Source: JAKPUX01 sp035353815 (GTDB lineage: Bacteria; Zhuqueibacterota; Zhuqueibacteria; Residuimicrobiales; Residuimicrobiaceae). Taken from it: a stretch of 64,000 nt of DNA. Where the stretch lies: NCBI GenBank assembly GCA_035353815.1, contig DAOQAG010000004.1, forward strand, positions 1 to 64,000, in the 5' to 3' direction. The notes beneath the pieces were generated by a model that saw only the letters and a list, made by a program, of their open reading frames with translations, did not search any database and was not told the origin of the DNA. Positions 1 to 9,046 of this stretch are shown here, one piece after another; positions within the stretch are counted from its first letter, which is position 1; each line of letters starts with the position of its first letter. Made by a program: the position numbers and the translations under genes.

Positions 1-42
1 CTCATAATCCGCAGGTTGTAGGTTCGAAACCTACCAGGCCCA
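1..42 (+). tRNA. tRNA with CAT anticodon, 3' part only (Met or lysidine-type Ile2)
   Basis: The window opens inside the anticodon loop: CTCATAA gives anticodon CAT. The 3' half of the anticodon stem (TCCGC), a five-base variable loop, a perfect T arm (GTAGG, TTCGAAA, CCTAC) and the acceptor strand CAGGCCC with discriminator A follow. CCA is not encoded. The 5' half lies outside the window, so elongator Met, initiator Met and the TilS-modified Ile2 tRNA cannot be separated with certainty. Confidence 0.9.
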
Positions 43-50
43 CTTCTTCA

Positions 51-87
51 AGCCCCGGCGATGAAATGATTGCCGGGGCTTTTTTTA
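51..87 (+). terminator. Intrinsic terminator of the tRNA gene
   Basis: A nine-base stem AGCCCCGGC / GCCGGGGCT with a 12-base loop is followed by a run of T. It starts eight bases after the tRNA end. Confidence 0.9.
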
Positions 88-618
88 ATATCAATATACT
101 AATCCGAGGGTTGTCAAGCGGGAGCCCACTCTGGTTACTCTCCTTTCCCTTTATCTGCATTTTGGCGTGCTTTTCATTATTCTATCACGTTGTTGTCACG
201 TGAAAAAGTGGCGATATCGCAGTTCAACCTCTATCTCCCGATAATGTTGAGTATGGTTAACCTGCAATTATCCGCAGGAAGAGGGGAGTAAAAAACCGGA
301 CCTGTACGACCTCATCATTATCGGCTCGGATCTGGCCGGACTCGCCTGCGCCGGCGCCGAGTTTGCCGGTACTCAAACAGACAGAACCGGAGGCCGCCGG
401 GGCCCCTGCCGCCCTTGGGTTCGTTAAATATTTTATTATTTAGAAAAATAGCTTGATTTGTTGACCCGATATGTTTAATGTTATAAACATCGGGACTCTT
501 GCTGATCTCATCCGGGCGCACCAGCCTTGGCGCTGCCACGCGCTCCTGCCTTGCATCTTCGCGTCCCTCCACATCCGATTTTCACGCTTGTCACCCCACA
601 CTCTTCTAGGAGGATGCA
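88..618. other. Intergenic region, mostly without recognisable genes
   Basis: About 530 bases between the tRNA terminator and the first secreted protein. The only coding trace is the flavoprotein-like remnant at 284-427, listed separately. An AGGAGG ribosome site at 608-613 belongs to the gene at 619. No other RNA or repeat is evident. Confidence 0.5.
284..427 (+). pseudogene. Remnant of an FAD/NAD-binding oxidoreductase N-terminus
   Basis: In the frame ending at TAA 425-427 the sequence reads LYDLIIIGSDLAGLACAGAE, a Rossmann beta-alpha-beta start with a degraded GxGxxG (G-S-D-L-A-G). No ATG, GTG or TTG precedes it in frame after the stop at 248-250, and similarity is lost after about 25 residues, where the reading becomes Arg/Gly-rich. 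A purine-rich stretch (GAGGGGAG, 281-288) could be a former ribosome site. This looks like the decayed 5' end of a flavoprotein gene. A functional short peptide is unlikely. Confidence 0.55.
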
Positions 619-2475
619 ATGCCAGACAAAAGATGGCTACGGTTTGTCGGCGGCATGATGGTCCTGTGCATGACGGTCTTGCCGGCTGCCGCTCAAGTCC
701 ACACGGGTTCACTCGCTATTTTCAGCCAGACGGATCTGCAGGACTTCGGGGACCACTATACCTCGATCACAGGCTACCTCAACATTTTCAACGCCACCGA
801 CCTCACGCCGCTGCACAATCTGACCAGCGCCAATGGCTTCTACATCAGCAACTCCAGCATCACCAATCTGCATGGACTGGAGAATCTGGTGGATGCGGGC
901 GTCTGCTTTGAGCTCAGCTCCATCAACACATTGATCTCTACCGAGGGACTCAGCAGCCTGCAGCGCGCGGATGTCTTTGAATTCCTCGACTTACCCAATC
1001 TGCAGAGTATCAGCGGCCTGGACGCTCTGAGCAGTGTCCGGGATATGGTCCTGATGGACTGTCCGCAGTTGACCGCCATCACCGGATTGCCTGCCCTGAC
1101 CGCGCTCAATTCGCTCCATGTACAAAATTGTCCTCTGCTGGCCGATGTCAGCGGTTTTACCCAACTGGCGGATTGCCAGAGCATCTTTTTCTTGAGCTGT
1201 CCCTCTCTCGAGAACTGCTGCACACTGTACAAAGCGGTCCGCAGTGCTGATAGCCGTAATTTTTGGAACAGCGCATGCACTGCCGAAGATATTCTCGCTT
1301 ATGGGCCATGTGAAGCTGCCGATCTGCAGGTCGCCTTTCAGTTCAAGGACCAGGCCGGGAATCCGGTGGGCGATGTCCTCGCCCGGCTGATCGTCCCCGG
1401 AGAAAAGGATTGGAAGCAGCGCAGCGCCTACGTGTTTTCCAGCGGCGGCAGCGAGGCCTGTAACCTGCTCTTCAAGGGCCGGGTGGCCTGTTTTGACGGT
1501 CCCTGGCGTTTCAAATTCTCGGCTCCGGCGGGATGGCGTTTCCTGGATCCGGATTCCCTGATCATCGAGAAAACCGGCTGCGAGGCCTGCTATTCCACCA
1601 CAGGCCATCACTATCTCCTCGAGCGCATCGATGGCTCGACCGCACCCTCGACGCCCCCTGTTGAAGCGGCCTGTCCGCCCGAGAATACTGCGCGTTATGC
1701 CCTGGCCTTTCTCATCGGCACACCCTCCTGGCGTGACGAAGGCTGGTGCAATGCGGTCGATGGCGATTACTTCGGCTGGGACGGTACGGCCACAGTGCTG
1801 CCGGATGAGAGCGGTTATGCCTGGGCGATCTTTAAATTCGCCGACGATCAATCCAATCTGGTCAAACAGGTGGCCCTGCACGTCATCAATCTGGAACAGG
1901 ACGAGCGTTCTGACCGCTGGACAAGAGAGTTTGAGGTCCTGGTCTCCACCACCGGACTGAATCCGGAGGATTTTGCCTCAATAGGGAAATTCAAGATGGA
2001 GCAGCCCTTCCTGAACTGGTTCAATGTCCGGAATCCGCAGGAGGCCAGGTACGTCATGCTCAAGATCCTGCAGCCGCAGTGGACCAGCCGCAACTTTAAG
2101 CAGGTAATCGAGTTCTGTGTCAATGAAGCCGCTCCGATTGACATTCCCTGGATCCCTGTGGGCCCTCATGACCAGCCCACCGCCGATAACGCCGGGATTG
2201 CGACTCTGCCGCAGCAGACCACCTTGGTCGGCAGCTATCCCAATCCCTTCAATCCGGTTACCACCATTGCCTACTCTCTGGCGGAGAGTGGACCGATGCA
2301 GCTGACCATCTGCAACATGGCCGGCCAGGTCATTGCCACCCTGGTCGATGAAACCCAGCAGGCTGGCAGCTACCGGATTCAATGGGACGGCGCCAGCCAG
2401 CCCTCGGGGGTTTATTTCTGCCGTTTCCACGCCGGCGGTACCCTGAAAAGTCTGCGCCTTTTGCTGGTCAAATAA
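619..2475 (+). CDS. Secreted leucine-rich (receptor-L-like) protein with C-terminal sorting domain
   Basis: 618 residues. A signal peptide covers about 1-25, with cleavage near PAAA|QVH. Residues 30-200 repeat short Leu/Ile/Asn-rich strands (SITNLHGLENL, INTLISTEGLSSL, LQSISGLDAL), like receptor L-domain or leucine-rich right-handed solenoids. A Cys-rich segment follows (about 190-230), then a middle region I do not recognise. The last 84 residues begin SYPNPFNP and end in LLLVK, matching the FlgD-like/type IX C-terminal sorting domain, so export to the surface is expected. The start is set by AGGAGG six bases upstream. It is monocistronic, converging on the next gene across a shared terminator. 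Ligand and role are unknown. Confidence 0.85.
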   Translation: MPDKRWLRFVGGMMVLCMTVLPAAAQVHTGSLAIFSQTDLQDFGDHYTSITGYLNIFNATDLTPLHNLTSANGFYISNSSITNLHGLENLVDAGVCFELSSINTLISTEGLSSLQRADVFEFLDLPNLQSISGLDALSSVRDMVLMDCPQLTAITGLPALTALNSLHVQNCPLLADVSGFTQLADCQSIFFLSCPSLENCCTLYKAVRSADSRNFWNSACTAEDILAYGPCEAADLQVAFQFKDQAGNPVGDVLARLIVPGEKDWKQRSAYVFSSGGSEACNLLFKGRVACFDGPWRFKFSAPAGWRFLDPDSLIIEKTGCEACYSTTGHHYLLERIDGSTAPSTPPVEAACPPENTARYALAFLIGTPSWRDEGWCNAVDGDYFGWDGTATVLPDESGYAWAIFKFADDQSNLVKQVALHVINLEQDERSDRWTREFEVLVSTTGLNPEDFASIGKFKMEQPFLNWFNVRNPQEARYVMLKILQPQWTSRNFKQVIEFCVNEAAPIDIPWIPVGPHDQPTADNAGIATLPQQTTLVGSYPNPFNPVTTIAYSLAESGPMQLTICNMAGQVIATLVDETQQAGSYRIQWDGASQPSGVYFCRFHAGGTLKSLRLLLVK

Positions 2476-2521
2476 CCGCCGGGCGGGATGCTGCGGCATC
2501 CGTTCGGTATGGGCGGAAAAG

Positions 2522-2559
2522 AAAAAACGGCGGCCTCGACACGAGGCCGCCGTTTTTTT
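2522..2559. terminator. Bidirectional intrinsic terminator
   Basis: Stem ACGGCGGCCTCG / CGAGGCCGCCGT with a three-base loop, flanked by A-rich and T-rich runs on the two sides. It serves the convergent genes ending at 2475 and 2638. Confidence 0.88.
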
Positions 2560-2637
2560 CGAGTACCCGCGATGAGAATCGAGCCCGCCGGCTTTGTCTC
2601 GCCGGCCGGAGCAGCTGATCCTACTCTCCGGGTTGAG

Positions 2638-5600
2638 CTATCTCAGCAGCAGCATCCGCCTGGTTTGCCTGAAGCTGCCGGCGGTGAATCTGCAGAAATA
2701 CAGACCGGTCGGCATTTCGTCCACATGCCAGATCAGGTTGTGCCTGCCGGCGCTCCGCTTGCCATCCAGCAACCGTGCGACCTGCTGGCCCAGTACATTA
2801 TAGACGCTGACCGTCACGCGTTCTTCCCGGGGCAGGGTGAAGGAAATGGCCGTAGAGGCATTGAAGGGATTGGGATAGTTGGGCAGCAGTGCGAGCGCAG
2901 CGGGTTGTTGGCCCTCCTCACGAGGTACGGCCGTCATCAGGTTGTTCTGCAATTGCAGCACGCCGCGATGTTTGTCCAGGACGAATATCTGATTTCCGGA
3001 CACCGTCACATCGCTCATTTCCAGATCAGCGATGGCATAACGTCCGGCGAGGACCGGCGCAGCCGGCGCGCTCAGATCGAGTGCCTGCAAACCGAAATAC
3101 TGGCAGCATGCGTAGAGATAGTTCCCATCCGCGGTGGTCCGTTCACAATAGATGTCCTTGTTGTACTCGCCAGCGGCGACGGGGGTCAGGGGATTGCTGA
3201 TATTGACCACCTGGATTTTTGGGGCGTTGTACGGGTTGGTCAAATAGAGATAATCGCCGGACAGGGCCATATCGTAGATGATCACATTGCCGGCAAAGGC
3301 GCCAACGTGCACGGGCACGGCCGGATTGGCGATATCATAGATGTCGATCCCTTTGAGCCCGTTGAGACAGGCATAGTTCCCCTTGATCAGGATTTTTGCA
3401 TAGTAGGTATCGCTGTCCGGCGTGGTGCTCAGCAGCGTCGCTTCTGCCTGGGAGATATCGTAAATCCTGAATCCGCCGGTTGAACGCACACAGGCGTACG
3501 GCCAGGAAATGGCAAAACTGTATACTCGGTCATTTCCCAGATAGCAAGTCCGCACAATGTCCAGATCGGCCGAAGTCAGGTCGATTTCATGCATATGACC
3601 ATAATACTCTTCCGCCACATAGCCGCGATTGCCGATGATCTGCATACCGGCCAGATGGCTGGTGCCATATTCCAAAAAGGTTCTGGAGCCGGTGACCGTG
3701 AGGGTGCCGTTTTCCCTTTTCAGCCGGGTCAAAGTCGCCTTGTCGCCCAGGGCATAGAGGTTATGACCATCCGCGGCCAGATGATCGATGGTCGCTATAC
3801 AATCGACATTGCCCAACCGGGTCCCGCTCGTTTTGCCGGAGATGTCGAAGACATAGACGTCGTTGTTCAGCGTGGGTTTGACTATAAAAGGCGGATGAAA
3901 AAGAGTTCCGGTATAATAATCGACCTGGTTCAACGAAGAGAGTTTATGCCAACGGGTCATATCCGTTACGTCATACACCGTAACGCCGCTGGCCGTACAA
4001 TAGAGCAGTGAGCCGACAAAATGCGGATCGGCGTAATCCTTGTCATACTGTGCAGAAACACGTTTGGGCTGCAGCGGCTGGCTGAGGTCAAAGATGAGCA
4101 CACTGTCTGTTTTGGTATCCGCTATGCCGAATCGGCCGTGAACGTAAAACCCGGTAGCGGTATCGCGGACCATCTCGCCGCCTTTTACCGGTGCGGCGGG
4201 ATTGGTGATATCCAGACCGTAAAGCGTTCCTTCATTGGAACCCGGATCCGTCCTGGCGTTTAGATAGACCACAGGGCCTTTTTTGCCTTGAACGCTTACC
4301 GCTGTTTCTGTCTGGATCGTGGCCAATTTTTTGGGCGTTTGGGGATCCACCAGACTATAGAGATCAAATCCTTTACTATTGCCCATGGTGTCCCAGACCA
4401 TGAGGGTGTCGCCTTGCCGGAACATGGAATTTGACTTCTGACTCAGCGTGATTGGACTCTCCTGCAGCGGATTGTAAATATCGGTGAGATTGCAGGTGCG
4501 CAGGGCATAGTCCGTCGTGTAATACAGATAGGGCGCGTTGTATTCGTAACTGCTGATCCGGATGTTGGCGGTGGTAACCCGTTGCGGGTGGACCATGTCT
4601 TTAACATCATAAAAACGTAATTCATTTTCACCCAATACCGGGCAGGCCATGAAGTCGCCGACCATGAACGGTTCCAGCAGTACCTTGTCGGATTTCCATT
4701 TTCCATAGGAGGCCGGCCGAGCTGGATCGCTGACGTCGTAGGTCTCGAATCCGGAGTTGTACTCGGCCACATAGGCCTTGTCCGACTGCACCGCAACCGC
4801 GATGCTGTACATATCACCGATATCACCGAGAATTTTCAGACTCGCATCCGCAAGATCATGCAGGTTGACGCGGTTCTCCGTTTCGTTGACCAGATAGGCA
4901 ACTGGACCCTGGAACGCGACATCCACGATGCTGCCGTTGATGGTGATCATCTCTTGCGGCTGGCTGACAGAGCTAAAGTTGACGGCCCTGGTGAGATCGT
5001 TGCCGATCAAAAAGACCGTGCCGGAGGAAGCCGCGACATGATGGATCCAGACGTCGGTGGCATAGGTCAGCACTTTGTTGGGTGCCGCCGGATTTTGGAT
5101 ATCCACCACGCACAGACCGGCTTTGGCGCAAGCCAGATAGGCATAATGGCCGTCCACCGCCACGTCCTCGACCGTGCTCTCCGGCAGATAATCCATGATG
5201 GTGTTCGGGGCGTTGGGCTTGCTGACATCCACGATGCGCAATCCGGAAGCGCCGGTGGCGAGATAGGCATAATTTCCCTGGACCGCGACCTTGAATATAG
5301 TACCCTCCGTTATCCTGGCGACCTGCTGCAGGTGCGCCGGATTGGAAAGGTCCAGGATATACAAACCCGCCTCTGCGGCCGCCACAAAGGCGTGCTTGCC
5401 GGAGATGGCGATGTTGCGGATATAGCCGGACGCGGCGAATTGAGAAATTTGTGCAAAGGTGCGGGTATGAAAGACCGACAGGAATCCGCCGTGGCCGAGG
5501 TAGATGGCGCTGTCCTGCACGCTGATGGTTGAGGCCTGGCCGTTGGGCCATTGTCCGGTCCGTTCGATCTCGGCTGCCTCTGTTGTGACGACCGCTGTGA

Positions 5601-5664
5601 AAAATAACCCGAAAACGACGGCTGCAAAGAGATGAACAAGTTTTTTGTCATTTGAGAACATCAT
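2638..5664 (-). CDS. Secreted LVIVD-repeat beta-propeller-like protein with sorting domain
   Basis: 1008 residues from the MMFSND start. The open frame runs further upstream, but only here does a signal peptide begin (hydrophobic 10-26, TEA|AE). About 13 copies of the LVIVD motif recur (LRIVDVSKPNAP, LCVVDIQNPAAP, IDIYDIANPAVP, IQVVNISNPLTP), each with a hydrophobic strand and D-[IVL]-S-x-P; these usually build beta-propellers on exported proteins. The C-terminal 80 residues start NYPNPFNA and end RRMLLLR, a type IX/FlgD-like sorting domain. The ribosome site is weak (AAGAAG). Surface binding or adhesion is inferred; no catalytic motif is visible. Confidence 0.85.
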   Translation of the reverse strand: MMFSNDKKLVHLFAAVVFGLFFTAVVTTEAAEIERTGQWPNGQASTISVQDSAIYLGHGGFLSVFHTRTFAQISQFAASGYIRNIAISGKHAFVAAAEAGLYILDLSNPAHLQQVARITEGTIFKVAVQGNYAYLATGASGLRIVDVSKPNAPNTIMDYLPESTVEDVAVDGHYAYLACAKAGLCVVDIQNPAAPNKVLTYATDVWIHHVAASSGTVFLIGNDLTRAVNFSSVSQPQEMITINGSIVDVAFQGPVAYLVNETENRVNLHDLADASLKILGDIGDMYSIAVAVQSDKAYVAEYNSGFETYDVSDPARPASYGKWKSDKVLLEPFMVGDFMACPVLGENELRFYDVKDMVHPQRVTTANIRISSYEYNAPYLYYTTDYALRTCNLTDIYNPLQESPITLSQKSNSMFRQGDTLMVWDTMGNSKGFDLYSLVDPQTPKKLATIQTETAVSVQGKKGPVVYLNARTDPGSNEGTLYGLDITNPAAPVKGGEMVRDTATGFYVHGRFGIADTKTDSVLIFDLSQPLQPKRVSAQYDKDYADPHFVGSLLYCTASGVTVYDVTDMTRWHKLSSLNQVDYYTGTLFHPPFIVKPTLNNDVYVFDISGKTSGTRLGNVDCIATIDHLAADGHNLYALGDKATLTRLKRENGTLTVTGSRTFLEYGTSHLAGMQIIGNRGYVAEEYYGHMHEIDLTSADLDIVRTCYLGNDRVYSFAISWPYACVRSTGGFRIYDISQAEATLLSTTPDSDTYYAKILIKGNYACLNGLKGIDIYDIANPAVPVHVGAFAGNVIIYDMALSGDYLYLTNPYNAPKIQVVNISNPLTPVAAGEYNKDIYCERTTADGNYLYACCQYFGLQALDLSAPAAPVLAGRYAIADLEMSDVTVSGNQIFVLDKHRGVLQLQNNLMTAVPREEGQQPAALALLPNYPNPFNASTAISFTLPREERVTVSVYNVLGQQVARLLDGKRSAGRHNLIWHVDEMPTGLYFCRFTAGSFRQTRRMLLLR

Positions 5665-6287
5665 GTCTTCTTGCCCCTGTATGAGTCCGACATCCTGAAA
5701 GCGAGGAGATGCTGGCGCAGCAGCATTCGCACGATTTGCGTTACGCGTTGAGCGGCGCCTGTTCCTCCCGGGTGAACGGGCATGGAATAGCTGCAGCAGC
5801 TTTGAACGCATCCGTATTCTGGAGCAACAGGGCGAAAGCATCGGGCTATTGCGCTCTTTCTGAACAGCAAGAGGTGAGGAGATCGTTTAATTCTGGTCAG
5901 GAAATTGGATGGTGCTGGTGAGATGAACAGTCAAGGACAACAACCCTTGTCAGGCGCCCTGGATCAGGCCCTCTCTTCATATGGGAGTGCCAGGCCCGAT
6001 CTGGCAGCCTCGACTAACGAAAAATAGCCAATCAGTTCACGAAAATCAAGAAAAACTTTGAACTGTATAAAATCCGGCGATCAAGCCGGGGACCAAACGA
6101 CGCGTAAATTACAGAGTCGCTGAATGCCAGCACGTGCGAATGACCATGATCATGACCGCCACGTCGAGGAGCTCACACCTGGAGGTGCCCCCGGTGAACG
6201 GGATAAGGGGGCGGCCTCCTGTGTGCCTTCAAGAGAGCTGGCGATCACGCCTGGATGTCTTTCCGGATCAGCCTGCCGCCGGTCCCG
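5665..6287. other. Intergenic region without recognisable genes
   Basis: About 620 bases upstream of the LVIVD gene and downstream of the GH36 gene, both on the minus strand. No credible coding sequence is seen on either strand. A long imperfect hairpin lies at 6181-6219. The promoter of the LVIVD gene should lie here, but I cannot assign its boxes. Confidence 0.5.
6181..6219. terminator. Long GC-rich hairpin downstream of the GH36 gene, no T tract
   Basis: GGAGGTGCCCCC pairs with GGGGGCGGCCTCC around a 14-base loop, with a bulge. It lies 70-107 bases after the GH36 stop in its transcription direction. The lack of a U run makes an intrinsic-terminator call doubtful; mRNA 3'-end stabilisation is an alternative. 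Confidence 0.35.
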
Positions 6288-8348
6288 TCACCGGGCTATT
6301 TTGTGATAGCTGATGAGCAAGGAACCCGGTTTTTCCGGAATGAGCAGATCGATTCCCTCCAGCAGCTCTCGCCCGGATTTGGTGATCTTGATACCGCAAT
6401 CTTCATAGAACAATTCATAGGAGGCGTCCGGGTTCAATCCATGCCATGCTAACTGCATCGTTTCAACCGGACTTTTTTCACGGCGGAACGCCAGCACGAT
6501 GCCATCTTGCTGCTCGGGACGATCGAACTGGTAGGCCATCCAGAAATCCGCATCCATGTAGTGTTTTTTAGGCGGCGTCAGGGGATAATAGTCCGCGTAA
6601 TAATAGGCCCGCAATCGCTTGAAATCCGCCATGTATTTTTGGTAGGCGGAAATCGATTCGTTATAGCTCCCGTCAACGCTCCAGGTGATCACGCCGATCG
6701 TTCCCAGACTGGAACGAACATAGTAATTCCCGGTTCTGAACAGGGCGGTTCCGTGCAGCGGCAGGTAGAGATGCAATCCGTAGGTATGACACTGATTGCC
6801 GGTCGCGTTTTGTTCCAGGTCTGTGCGCCAAAAGGGGGAGGTCCGGGATACGGTTTCCAGATCGATTCTGCGGCCGCCGGCTGCGCAATTGTCAATGATC
6901 AGATTCGGAAAGCGGACGAGCAGGCTGTCCCACAGGGCATACAAACCCTCGATATGTTTGGCTTCGGAGATGCCGATTCGATCCGGCGCATCGGCGTTCT
7001 TCCAGTAGGGCATCGGATCGAAGTTAAAGTCCTGCCGGTAGCAGTCCACCCCTTCTTTCCTGAAAAAATCGCTCAGGTACTCCGTCAGTCCCATCCGCGC
7101 TTCGGGATTGCCGAGGTCGAGCAGGCACGCATCGGAACCGGGTCGGCTTAACAGCCAGTTCGGGTGTTCCTTATGGATCTGGGTCCCTTTGTAAATCCGT
7201 TCCGGTTCAAACCATACCAGAAATTTGGCGCCGGCCGCATGGGCGGCATCGGAGATGGGCTTGAGGCCGTGCGGGAAGCGTTCGGCATCGATCGTCCAAT
7301 TGCCGACGGTGAGCCCCCACTGCTGTTCCGCATTCTCCCATCCGCACCCAGAATACCAGCCGGCATCGACCCAGTAGAGTTCGGGGGCGAGTTTGAACTG
7401 CTGATACCGCTTGATATGGGCCAACGCCGCCGTTTCAGTCAGGCAGGTATGCACGTCGCAGGGCTTGGGTGCTCCATCCAGCTCAAAAGAGACCGCCAGC
7501 GGGAACTCGGGGATGCGATGGTTAATGGTTCGGGTGTGGTGCGCCAGGACGAATTTCCTGAACTGGTTATGGCCGATCATCCGGTCGGCGCCGTTCCAGA
7601 AGAGCAGACAAATACCGGGTGTGCGGATTTCTTCCCCGGGGTGCAGGACAAGATGCATGTTCTCCATGCCCGACCTGAGCGCGACCGATTCAGCGTCTTT
7701 CCGGACAACATCGGCATACCATTTTCCCGTCCAGCCCACCGCTACCACCATGCCCCGCCCAGCCGGCGTTTCGAGGTTGAAGAACGGGAAAGCGGTCTCA
7801 TCGGATGACCGTCCGCGGCTGGGCGTCAGGTAAATATTCTGGCCGATTTGCATGACCTCGTCAAATGGCTGAAAATCATTTACCGCCGCGTTGCTGCCGA
7901 GGGAATGATGCAGGAGGTATGTTCCTCCGGTGCCGTAGGTAAAAACCTCGTTGATCACCGCAGCGTTTTCTATGATCGGCGTATTTTGGGAGGAGGTATT
8001 CCTGAATCTCAAGACATATTCGGCGGCGTTGTACTTCGCATAACAGGTGACCCTGCAGGCCACGGCCAAGCCGCTCTGGCGGTCGGTATAGGTAAAGGTC
8101 GTTATTTCAACACCGGGACCTGCTGACTTGAGTTTCTCAGCTTTGTACTCCCACTCCATGATAAAGGAATCCGAGGATTTGCCGCCATACACAAAAGAGA
8201 AAGGGGGAATCTCTCCTTTGTCAAATCTGTGCATGATCCATCGATCAATCCGGGCATCGGTTACCGTTCCGGCCCCCAGGAAACCGGCGTGTCCCAGCAG
8301 CATGCAGAGGATGATTGTCAGATAATCGAGTCTGAAGCGATTTGGCAT
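6288..8348 (-). CDS. Secreted GH36-type alpha-galactosidase (melibiase)
   Basis: 686 residues. GH36 enzymes remove alpha-galactosyl residues from oligo- and polysaccharides. An N-terminal hydrophobic segment (about 9-26) suggests export. An N-terminal beta-sandwich precedes the catalytic barrel with ELYWVDAGWYSGCG, WFEPERI and YRQDFN; Asp near 440 fits the nucleophile, and WRTD (Asp near 510) fits the acid/base residue. Cys-x-Ala-Ala-Gly-Gly-Arg-Arg in the linking loop is also typical. Length agrees with the family. The start at 8348 follows GGAG at good spacing; the open frame further upstream lies inside the next gene. No sorting domain is present, so a periplasmic location is likely. Confidence 0.9.
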   Translation of the reverse strand: MPNRFRLDYLTIILCMLLGHAGFLGAGTVTDARIDRWIMHRFDKGEIPPFSFVYGGKSSDSFIMEWEYKAEKLKSAGPGVEITTFTYTDRQSGLAVACRVTCYAKYNAAEYVLRFRNTSSQNTPIIENAAVINEVFTYGTGGTYLLHHSLGSNAAVNDFQPFDEVMQIGQNIYLTPSRGRSSDETAFPFFNLETPAGRGMVVAVGWTGKWYADVVRKDAESVALRSGMENMHLVLHPGEEIRTPGICLLFWNGADRMIGHNQFRKFVLAHHTRTINHRIPEFPLAVSFELDGAPKPCDVHTCLTETAALAHIKRYQQFKLAPELYWVDAGWYSGCGWENAEQQWGLTVGNWTIDAERFPHGLKPISDAAHAAGAKFLVWFEPERIYKGTQIHKEHPNWLLSRPGSDACLLDLGNPEARMGLTEYLSDFFRKEGVDCYRQDFNFDPMPYWKNADAPDRIGISEAKHIEGLYALWDSLLVRFPNLIIDNCAAGGRRIDLETVSRTSPFWRTDLEQNATGNQCHTYGLHLYLPLHGTALFRTGNYYVRSSLGTIGVITWSVDGSYNESISAYQKYMADFKRLRAYYYADYYPLTPPKKHYMDADFWMAYQFDRPEQQDGIVLAFRREKSPVETMQLAWHGLNPDASYELFYEDCGIKITKSGRELLEGIDLLIPEKPGSLLISYHKIAR

Positions 8349-8392
8349 GGGGTTCTCCAGGTAAGAGGCTTGTACTCCCCGTTTGTGCGGTG

Positions 8393-9022
8393 CTATGATG
8401 AGAGCCCGAATCTTGTCCGGGCGAACTGGCAGATGTACGCCGCCGTCTCCTCGATACCGAGCACCGAAGAGTTGATGCACAGGTGGTAGGATTCCGCCGC
8501 GCCCCAGGCTTTTTCAGTGAAATAGTTGTAATAGGCCGCGCGCTGCTTGTCGGTTTTGAGGATGATCTCACGAGCTTTTTTCTCCGGGACATGCTGGATG
8601 GCGGCGATGCGTGCGATGCGGTCTTGCAGGTCGGCACAGATGAAGAGATGCAGGGCCCGCGCATGCTCCTTGAGGACATGATCGGCACAGCGGCCGATGA
8701 AGACCGCCGATTCCCGGCCGGCCAGCTCGCTGATTACCCCACTCTGGATATTGAACAGGGTTTCGTTGCTCAGGTAATTGCCCGAATACCCCTCGTCGCG
8801 GAAGGCGCCGTACAGGTCCATGACGCCGGCGAAGAGGCTGCGGCCTTTCTGCTCCTCGGCTTTTTCGAAAAATGCCTTGCCGAGTCCGCTCTCCTGCGCG
8901 GCGATCTCGATGAGCTCGCGATCGTAAAAGGCGATCCCGAGCCGGCCGGCGATCCTGACACCGATCTCCCGGCCGCCGCTGCCCAGCTGCCGGCCGATGG
9001 TGATGACATAGGTCTCGTTCAC
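8393..9022 (-). CDS. Cytidylate-kinase-like P-loop protein
   Basis: 209 residues. The N-terminus ITIGRQLGSGGREIGVRIAG is the P-loop of the cytidylate-kinase-like family (a paralogue group of Cmk). FIGRCADHVL and the LID-like region with KTDKQRAAYYNYFTEKAWG also fit. True CMP kinases differ in the NMP-binding part, so the substrate is uncertain. The start is GTG, 6 bases after AGGGAGGA. It sits immediately downstream of the MATE transporter gene in the same direction, 24 bases apart, so co-transcription is likely. Confidence 0.8.
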   Translation of the reverse strand: MNETYVITIGRQLGSGGREIGVRIAGRLGIAFYDRELIEIAAQESGLGKAFFEKAEEQKGRSLFAGVMDLYGAFRDEGYSGNYLSNETLFNIQSGVISELAGRESAVFIGRCADHVLKEHARALHLFICADLQDRIARIAAIQHVPEKKAREIILKTDKQRAAYYNYFTEKAWGAAESYHLCINSSVLGIEETAAYICQFARTRFGLSS

Positions 9023-9046
9023 TAAATTCCTCCCTGATGCATGACC

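Noticed and set aside
1..87. Prophage or integrative element at the tRNA end
   Set aside because: No integrase, phage gene or repeated tRNA 3' end is visible; only a flavoprotein remnant is found nearby.
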